In this document: in pieces, positions 56,514-64,000 of the stretch
Numbering within the stretch: the first letter of the stretch is position 1
How the letters are laid out: every line of letters begins with the position of its first letter
DNA from: Ectobius pallidus
Lineage: Eukaryota > Arthropoda > Insecta > Blattodea > Ectobiidae
Direction: 5' to 3'
Assembly: GCA_964059195.1 (NCBI GenBank)
Contig: CAXKWD010000002.1
Coordinates: forward strand, 163,934,559-163,998,558
DNA length: 64,000 nucleotides
The notes under the pieces: model-generated
The model's input: only the letters and a program-made list of their open reading frames with translations
What the model was told of the DNA's origin: nothing
Databases searched by the model: none
Translations under genes and position numbers: made by a program

Positions 56514-58249
56514 CAGGGGTGCCCACCCCCAAACTTCATGACTCGCCCCAAACTTCATTGCTCACCCCCAAACTTCATTGCTCACCCCCAACCTGATTGG
56601 CTGTCGACAAGGGCGCCAATATGATATTTTCTAGGTGGGCATTTTTAAAATTTAATTAATTTTTTGTCGCTTTAACTTCTTGGGCCACTTTGTAACATTA
56701 GATTAATAACATAATAATGAAATAAGTGCAACAATGACGTAGCCAGAAAATAATTGCGGGGAGGGTCAAAAGTGCCGGGGGGTTTGGAATACCCCCTAAA
56801 AAAGAGGGTCGGGGGTCCATCCCCAGAAAATTTTTAAATATTGAACTAATGAAAATCACATTTTACGCTATTTTAGCCCAGAAAAACTAGTTAGGAAATT
56901 TGTTTACCAGACTCTAAGACATGCCAATGTAAATAAGAAATCATTACCTAAATGGGGGGTTCACCCCCGGAAAATTTTTAAATATTGAACTAATGAAAAT
57001 CACATTTTACGCTATTTTAGCACTGAAAAACTAGTTAGTAAATTTGTTTACTATACTCTAAAACATGGCAACTTAAAAAAGGAAATCGTTACCTAAGTTA
57101 TAATACGTATTACTATTTATAAGAAAAGTTGAATAACACATGGAACAGTGGACATAATAGGCCTACTCATTATGTTATGAAAAGGAAATAACTGCTATGT
57201 CATATTTGACACACCAACAAATCTTGTTTAAATAAATAAATATTTTAAAAAAATACAAATATAGAATTTTAGGTTTTGACTGTTGGGGGTTCAAACCCCC
57301 CTGGATTCCCCTTTCCTAATCTACTGTGGATTCTGCTTCCATGTTGTCGATTTAGTAAAACTTCTGCAAACTTTTTATGTCTCAATTGACTTTCAAATAA
57401 TTGTCTTAAAAGAAAAACACCTTACTATAATAATTATTAATATACATTTCTTCCTTGCGGCACCCCCGCCCCGGGTATGGGCGCCCATGGCTGTGGAAAT
57501 TCTTTACCTTTATCTTGAAGATTCTGCTTGGGATTTACATCAATATACAGTTTCCATTTATCTTCGCCGCTGCTTTTACTTTCAGTAATCTTGTATGTTA
57601 TATGTAAATTATGTTTCAGTTTATACGGATGTTTTTTTCTGCAGTCATCTTGCCATTTGTCGGGCCTAATAATGGCATTGCACAATAATTCTAAACACTT
57701 ATATTTAAAGTGCTGTTGTTTTTCGGCATTTTCGAGATGCCGAGATGGACTGAAATCAGTAGCCGTAACCTCAAGTTTCAAATTTAGAATGCAGCATTGG
57801 TTATAGGCAGATTTTTCCACACATTCTCTCCCGTTCTTATAAGGTGGCACGTGCTTTTGAGTGCAGTAAAATAACTTCCGAGAATACTATTATTCTTGCA
57901 GGCGGCATTGCACAAGCCAGTAAGAACTAATACTCCAATAATTCTACCAATAATGGTTCAGTTCGCAGTCGCCGCTATCGGCACAGAGTGATCGATTTAT
58001 TTGGCGCGGCAGTTGTTTACAAGCAAATGCGTTTCGCTAATTTATTGACTTTTCACTTCTAAAGAATTAGAAGAGACCTTCTGAAGTTATAAAACTTGAA
58101 AGTTTTTATTTTTAACACATAAAACGCTAATTTTGCAACAATTTTCAACCCCCCCCAGAAAATTCATAAAACTATAATGTTTTGCCCCCCCCCAGAAATT
58201 TCAATGACTCAGGCTGCGTCTTAACCCCCCCCCCCCGTGGGCACCCCTG
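56514..58249. mobile_element. hAT-like non-autonomous element, copy 2 (1736 bp)
   Basis: Same ends as 26975-28274 (CAGGGGTGCCCAC and inverse). The flanking direct repeat is 7 bp, AATAATG (56507-56513, 58250-58256). It has two internal ~147 bp units instead of three, plus about 550 bp (57510-58060) absent from copy 1. Confidence 0.9.
57437..57850 (-). pseudogene. Unidentified ORF remnant in the extra segment of hAT-like copy 2
   Basis: 137 codons, start MPPYKNGRECVEKSAYNQCC, with DFSPSRHLENAEKQQHFKYK, CLELLCNAIIRPDKWQDDC and WKLYIDVNPKQNLQDK. Several Cys and charged residues; no family that I can name with confidence. The last ~20 codons run into element sequence shared with copy 1 (near the CCCGGGTATGGGCGCCCATG palindrome). 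It may be an exon of the autonomous element's transposase gene, kept here and deleted in copy 1, or sequence captured by the element. Confidence 0.35.
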
Positions 58250-58299
58250 AATAATGCCGTCCATCCAACACCAACTATAATCGTGACTCAAGAAATTTG

Positions 58300-59060
58300 A
58301 GTCAGCCTTTAAGGAATAAAGGGATAATGCTATAAACATCCAACTACTCAGTCATGGCCTTCAAGGTGGTTCCTTGTGGAAGAAAACTAAATTCGTCACC
58401 GAAATGCATGAGCTATATTGCAAGATGAAGCTGATTTATTTTCACAAAAACTGGAAAGTCAACAAACAAACCTACTTTAGATCTACCTTCCACACTGCAA
58501 TTAAAGACTAAGTAGTCACACTTCAGCAATATATTATCACCGTTATCAGTCCACATACTTTCTCCAGGTCAAGTTCTGAATGTAATAAAGAGAACCTCCT
58601 CTAAAAGAAATCCCCTGCTAATGACTTAAATGCCCAACGACTTCTTAAAGCTCTCGGTATATAACAAAAACGTTTAATGCAGTTCCTCGACTAACTTATT
58701 TTCTTAAAAAAAAAATATATATATAAATACGCTATCGTTGTTATGATTCCTAAGTCGTACAAACCTTATACTGATCCTCATAGCTATCAACCTATCAATC
58801 TACTGTACAAAGTTAAATCTCCACTTACAGATAAATTATATAGCATTTTTTCTCTCCTGTAGGACATAAATGCAGATGTGCCGCAAGCTGATAAAGTGAG
58901 ATATCTTGACCTAATTTTCATAATAAACTTACATGGAATTCCTATATTACTCAACTAATGCAGAGACTCAGAGTCGTCCCCTCCTCCCGCTGATTTTATG
59001 CTTCACCAGAACGGAATCTACCGTCTAGCCCTGCAACAACACACTTTATAAAACACTTAC
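58300..59060 (+). pseudogene. Jockey-like LINE RT fragments
   Basis: Scattered, frameshifted pieces: EVLNVIKRTSSKRNP-like linker text near 58575, IVVMIPKSYKPYTDPHSYQP near 58736 (motif I-P-K-x-x-K-x-P...S-Y-x-P), INLLYKV, and near 58895 KVRYLDLIFI, the K-Y-L-G-L motif with substitutions. Much of the RT core (YXDD) is missing through deletion. Confidence 0.55.
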
Positions 59061-59913
59061 TAACAATTTAAATTAATTAATTAATAAGTGATATGTTGAA
59101 TGCAGCCTACTTTTCTAGAGGACAATCATTGGATTGTGACCTCTTTACATGTTCCACAATGTATAACTCATTATTTATATCTAAGAACAAAATTACAATA
59201 CAAGTTATTTGCATAATAAAATTTTCTATATTAAAAAATACATGCACTATATAATTTTCCACGAAATGTGCATTGTGATGAATTTGCATGGTGAATTTGG
59301 TTATTAAAAACTGTTACTTCCTACTCCAAGCAGACTAAATTGGAAACGTGGAATAATATCGTTACACATGTTTTAAGAAATGTACCAGTAATTCAGTAAT
59401 TGCCCATAAGTAAGGAGTTCATTTACAGAAATCGGTTGTCAGTAACTAGAATGTTATGTCTGTAGTTCTGTTAAACTGTAGCAGTATTTCATACACACTT
59501 CGTTCATAGGAAGTCAACTAGTCTTTTTTCGTGGTTTGTAGTTAATGATTCCGACACGCATGCAGCGTGACAAATCGTTTGTGAGATTCGTGCGATGATT
59601 TGATTTACCCGTACACTGGGCTAAACAAGATGCCAAGGGGAATATTTTATTATATGCAAAGACATCGCGCAATATGTTTGTCATTCTACTCCTGAATTTG
59701 CAGAAAACGACAGTCGCAGCAAATACTTGTTAGTGTGAAGAGCACTCAGTAAATGTACACTGTGGAAAATGCTTCATCATCGTCACTCAAATTCCAATGC
59801 TGTGAAAAGTGTGATTTAAAATAACTATGAACTGTACTCTCTACGTCAGTTTGGAATGAGATAAAGTAATGAGATAATTTATAACTGTTTTATTACTGTG
59901 AAAATATGATGTG
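59061..59913. other. Spacer, no gene seen
   Basis: A/T-rich DNA with no recognised feature. Confidence 0.35.
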
Positions 59914-59923
59914 TAAATACTAA

Positions 59924-60315
59924 TAATAGTCCACCGTTGTGGCGCAGGGGATGCGTCAGAGGAGGGCCTGGGTTTGAGTCCTGGGCGGGACTAGTTACCT
60001 AGATGAGGTTTCTTCCGGGGTGTTTCCTCACCATGAAATTGTCGGGTAACTTTAGGCCCTTGTGCCCCGGATATCTTCTGGCCGTCATTAACATCTTCAT
60101 CCCATCCTCTTGTATAGAGTGAATGTGTGTGAGAATGTTGTGTATCACCCCATGTGTTCGTGTTGTCTCGGAGATGGCTCGGCAATGGGCTGATCACTCA
60201 TCCGGTCAAAATAGTATGTATGTGATACACAGACACTTCCTCCCCCGACGGGTCGCGGTCATGCAAGGCCCGGGCCGGGGCCTGTAAATGGAGCTAAAAC
60301 TCAGGTGAAGAAGGA
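59924..60315 (+). mobile_element. tRNA-derived SINE (family 1), second copy
   Basis: 392 bp, same order as 16170-16627 in sense orientation: GTCCACCGTTGTGGCGCAGG head, B box GGGTTTGAGTCC, TCGGGTAACTTTAGGCCC, TCATCCCATCCTC, GTGTTGTCTCGGAG and GGCCCGGGCC. The 10 bp flanking repeat TAAATACTAA (59914-59923, 60316-60325) is a target-site duplication. Confidence 0.9.
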
Positions 60316-60325
60316 TAAATACTAA

Positions 60326-60714
60326 GGATGGCTTATTAATCATGAAATAATGCATCACTTTCAATTTCAATATGTTGTGATGTCTATTTAATTTTGAAGT
60401 CATCCAATCACGGTGCTCTATTTCAGTTATTATGTTACAAAATAAATCAGCCGTTAAAAATATTGCAAAAACCCGTTGAGCTTTCCTTAACCGCAAAAAG
60501 AAATCTACATGTAGGCCTATGGTAGTTCTGATCTGAATTTAGAAAATAGCGTGTTCATAACTGCATATTGAAATTCAATTGAATTTAAAACATTGCTTCT
60601 ACAATTTCCTGCTATATCGCTTTTACGTTTGACGATCGATATGAAAATGTTGGCTCTCTCTACCGATGTCAGTAACATCAGAAGCAACCTTCTATCAGCT
60701 ATCTGTTGTTTTTT
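60326..60714. other. Spacer, no gene seen
   Basis: No recognised feature. Confidence 0.35.
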
Positions 60715-61010
60715 ATGGTGGTGGTAGTAGTGGTGGTGGTGATGATGATGAGTGTTATGCCGGATGGCAGTTCCAGACCTGGAACGAAGCGATGGGATGA
60801 TGATCACGATGCCTAACGACCAAGGTTCTTTTAGGCAAGGGTGTTACCGTAGAGATTTGCCATTCCCTCTCGCGGGATGGGGATGAAGGAACAACACAAC
60901 ACCTAGTCCTGGACCCAGGAAAGAAATTGTCCACTATTGAAATATGCCCGACCCGACCAGGAATCGAACCTGCTCCACCAGGATGGAAGGTATCCACTGT
61001 ATGTACTCCT
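60715..61010 (-). mobile_element. tRNA-derived SINE, third family
   Basis: On the minus strand the B box region GCAGGTTCGATTCCTGGTCG lies near 60953-60975. The body includes CCATCCCGCGAGAGGGAATG and AACCTTGGTCGTTAGGCATC. It ends in a (CAT/CAC)n-type simple repeat (plus strand 60716-60752). The promoter head is weak at its 5' edge. Confidence 0.65.
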
Positions 61011-61379
61011 CCAAAGTGGCGGTCTGTTGTCTGTTACCGGCTACTTTATTAATGTTCACTTTATTCGTGAATGCAACTCGTACTTTCGAACCCCTTACAT
61101 AATTGCATAATTTTTTTCTTTGCTGTAGCTTATTATTTGTTATCTTCAGAGTGTTATCGAACGTGCACACAAAGTTGCAGGTGCAAGCTCTCTACCATTC
61201 ACTATTTCTTGTTGAAGAAAAATTTTATAGACAGTTATCATTGCCACATTTTTTATCACGACACTTCTCAAATTAACAATCACTTCTTCAGAACATCAGT
61301 TGCCTTGGCAATTATCTACCGTGCTCTTCGAGATTTCTTCATGATCCCAAACATTATATTTTTCTTTAACGTCATGACT
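61011..61379. other. Spacer, no gene seen
   Basis: Probably includes the 3' UTR of the minus-strand LINE. No defined tail. Confidence 0.35.
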
Positions 61380-64000
61380 TAGACCTTCTGGCCTGACCCG
61401 TCTCCAAGTCTAAAATTGATCTCTCCAACTATTTTTCGGTCTACCAACATCTTTTCGAACATATGATATATATATATTGTAATATTTTAGACGGTACTAG
61501 TTTTGGGCCAATTCTTAGGAAATGATCTATCCATTCCGTTCTATGGACGTTTATTAATTACAAAATACAAGGCATTTTTACTTCATTCCTATTATCTTCA
61601 ATCTTTCGGTGATCAAGGAGGGTATCATGCTAACGGTCTTAACAGTTTCATTTCTGCTGCCTATAATCTTCGTTCAGGCTGCTTTGTCTATGTCCATACT
61701 TCAGGACCATACAAAAGTGTTGGTAGTGCCATTACTTTATGAAATTTTAAAATTGTTTCTTGGGTTTCACTCTTCTTAGTAGTGTTGATTTAATCGTATG
61801 CAAGAGTTGTTGAAAAATGACAACTTTTATGTCAATACCCTTATTTTGGTTGTTGGATAAGTGACATCCTAAATAATTAAAAGAGGTTCTATGGTCTCAT
61901 TACTTATAATTATTTTGGCTCTTATGGTCTTTGTTCCTTCGAAAGCGAGGACTTTAGTTTTTGTAGGGATACTTTTAGATTATATGTTTCTGCTATTGTA
62001 TTTAATGTATAAATTGTTCTTTGTAGATCATCTTCCTTGAGCTTGATAATATTGCCTGATCATCAGCAAATATCACTTCATTTAAATACAATTTTCATAA
62101 GATGCAGTTTCGTTTAAAATTAATCTGCCATTCTCTAATGACTTCGTCCAAGTTAAATTGAACAGTACAGGTGAACGTGGACACCATTGTCTTAGTCCTT
62201 AAGAAATATGTATAAATTCTTGGATACATCAATTTATAGTTTTAACTTTTATAACATTATTAGTATACAGCCCTTGAACTATTCTTACTATATGGCTCGT
62301 ATTCCTTTCCTTAATAACACATTTTATAGCAGTTCTCGAATAACTGAATCGAATAATTTATCATAATCTATAAATCCTATATTAAATTCTCTATATTTTT
62401 CACTTATTTTTGATAATGTAAAGATGCCGTCCACTCATGATCTATTAGCTCTAAATCCATTTTGCTCTTCGTGAAGCATTCTTTCTGCTATCACTTGTAA
62501 TCTTTTTGAAATTATTTCAGCATACACTTCATATCCAGTATTCAGTAGACTTATCCCTCTATAGTTGCTGCATTTTTTGCGATCTCATTTCTTATAAATT
62601 GGTATCAGTATTGAAGTATTCCAATCTTCAGGTATATGCCCACTTTTCCAGTATAAATTTATCAGATTTAAAATCTCTGGTGTAATGTACGCCTATATTA
62701 GAACCTGGAGATTTTCTATTTTTACACCTTCTTAAAAATGTTAAAAATGTTTCCCAGCTTTGTCTTTCTAGTTTTCTCACTTCTCGCTTTGTGTCAGCTG
62801 CTTTTTTAGTATATTTGATCTACTTCTTTTTAGACATTTCAATTATGCATCCTTTTTCTTTTTAATTAGCTTACGTAATTAATGGATTCACATATTAAGA
62901 CCTCTTCTAACGTATTCGCCTTTTCCTCGTCCCAAGTGTCTCTAGGGTAGTTAGAGTAATTATATATTTTATTGCTTGTCATTCTCTACATTATTTTCAA
63001 CAGGTTTGTTTGTAACTATTACATTCTTCTTAGATATAGTTGTTTAATAGAAGGATCTTCCAGGAGATTTATTCTACTCGTAAATGTTTCCTCTGATATT
63101 TTTTAACATTTTTTTTTCGTTTGAAGGGTATAGTTATTGTTTATATTAAAAGAAAGTGATCTGAATTAACATCTAATCCTTTATAAACACTAGTATCTTG
63201 AACAAAGAGAGATTTCCTCACTAGCTAACACATAATTAATAAAACTTTGGATTCCTCATGCACACCAAGTAAATTTATGAATTTATGTGTGTGGAAAAAT
63301 AAGAATTTGTTAGTCTTGATCCATTAAATGTGGAAAATCTATTAGTCTTTTTCCATTTTAGTTCTATACTATTTCTGCATGAATCCCCTGGATGCCTTGA
63401 ATAGGAGTATTATCTACTTTGGCATTCATTTCACCTGCCACAATTATGTAGTCATTTCTATTTGCTTTATTAATTTGGGTTTGAAGTTCATTGCATAAAT
63501 TCTCCAATTGATTGATTTTTCCTACTTCTGGTGCGTAAGTTGCGAGTATAGTCAGAAAATTAGGTACTTTCTTTTATAAATTTATATAAATCTATTAGGT
63601 TTATCAAATCCTGTTCTATAAGTAAGCCTACTGCTTCGCCAGCTGATGCTCTCATATCTCTATCAACCCCGCTATATATTAAAACATAGTATCTTAGTTC
63701 CTTAATTCCATTAAATTTTTTCTTAGTCTCCGGGATAATGGCAGTCTCCACTTTTGCTGTCATTCTCTAGAATTCTCTAGAATTTATTTCTTATCGTATA
63801 GTTCAAACTGCTATCTTCATATTGTTTCTTCTATTTAGCCTCTATATCCGTTTTCTTGTTTGGGTCGTCATAAATTGTTCAATCATGGTTCCTTGGAGAT
63901 TTCATTTAGTTAAATTTCCCCTTGATAGGTTACCAGCTTTTCGATGGGTAAGTCGGGTGATGGGGTTACCATCTTATTGCTACCAGACCAGCATATAATA
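61380..64000 (-). mobile_element. Decayed LINE, minus strand
   Basis: Read leftwards from the window edge. A leader is followed by an endonuclease: KVETAIIPETKKKFNGIKEL (63753), VLIYSGVDRDMRASAGEAVG, then KVPNFLTILATYAPEVGK and DYIIVAGEMNAKVDNTPI (GDLNAK-type site altered to GEMNAK). The RT begins ITPEILNLINLYWKSG near 62680, with NYRGISLLNTGYEVYAEIIS and HEEQNGFRANRS. The C-terminal scraps are TLLYGPEVWT (about 61720) and DVGRPKNSWRDQF (about 61450), the latter typical of LINE 3' ends. It is full of stops and indels. The 5' end may lie beyond 64000. Confidence 0.75.
63560..63763 (-). pseudogene. LINE endonuclease N-terminal part
   Basis: 67 codons, the best-kept piece of the minus-strand LINE. 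Motifs are IIPETKKKFNG (E of the metal site within the usual S-E-T-K-K) and YSGV. A stop or frameshift follows at 63560; the next endonuclease piece is in another frame. Confidence 0.7.

Noticed and set aside
1..64000. CRISPR arrays, operons, phage or bacterial defence systems
   Set aside because: The tandem repeats present (satellite, microsatellites, element-internal units) lack the short-repeat/unique-spacer pattern, and all coding relics are eukaryotic transposons.

Overview
This is a window of animal nuclear DNA, most likely from an insect with a large, repeat-rich genome. The LINE, SINE and DDE-transposase families look to me like those common in cockroaches, termites and other hemimetabolous insects; that is recall, not a search. 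There are no operons, phage genes or CRISPR arrays. About two thirds of the window is mobile DNA, mostly broken copies.

The only convincing host coding sequence is on the minus strand: a first coding exon (35127 to 34733, starting right after a splice acceptor) and a second exon (6365 to 6008). Both have good splice signals and their phases match, so they can be read as one gene with a 28.4 kb intron. The product is a Ser/Pro-rich, probably disordered N-terminus that I do not recognise. A possible plus-strand promoter and non-coding first exon lies at 387-594.

Layout. 1-3.5 kb: a ~170 bp satellite in opposite orientations around an orphan ORF fragment. 4.7-5.4 kb: transposase relic split by a tRNA-derived SINE. 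6.0-6.4 kb: host exon 2. 7.1-10.1 kb: small hAT element beside a decayed gag region of an LTR retrotransposon. 10.1-14 kb: LINE with an unexplained 1.6 kb insert. 15.3-17.2 kb: DD82E-type transposase pseudogene cut by a SINE. 17.4-17.7 kb: MITE. 20.3-21.7 kb: 5'-truncated LINE. 23.0-32.4 kb: 9.4 kb LTR retrotransposon with near-identical LTRs but no coding capacity, carrying a TIR element that itself carries a hAT-like element. 32.8-33.7 kb: second DD82E-type relic. 34.7-35.1 kb: host exon 1. 35.4-36.4 kb: tRNA-derived repeats, two arranged as a fold-back. 37.5-45.5 kb: one LINE split by another full-length LINE. 46.4-46.8 kb: palindromic MITE. 47.9-49.5 kb: Tc1 transposon with an intact 339-aa DD34E transposase. 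49.7-50.8 kb: hAT-like element. 51.7-52.2 kb: tandem-unit repeat. 56.5-58.2 kb: second copy of the hAT-like family. 58.3-59.1 kb: Jockey-like LINE scraps. 59.9-61.0 kb: two SINEs. 61.4-64.0 kb: decayed minus-strand LINE.

Functionally, the window looks like introns of one host gene that have grown by repeated and nested insertion. Only the Tc1 transposase is intact enough to be active. The young non-coding LTR element and the MITEs and SINEs must depend on enzymes encoded elsewhere.
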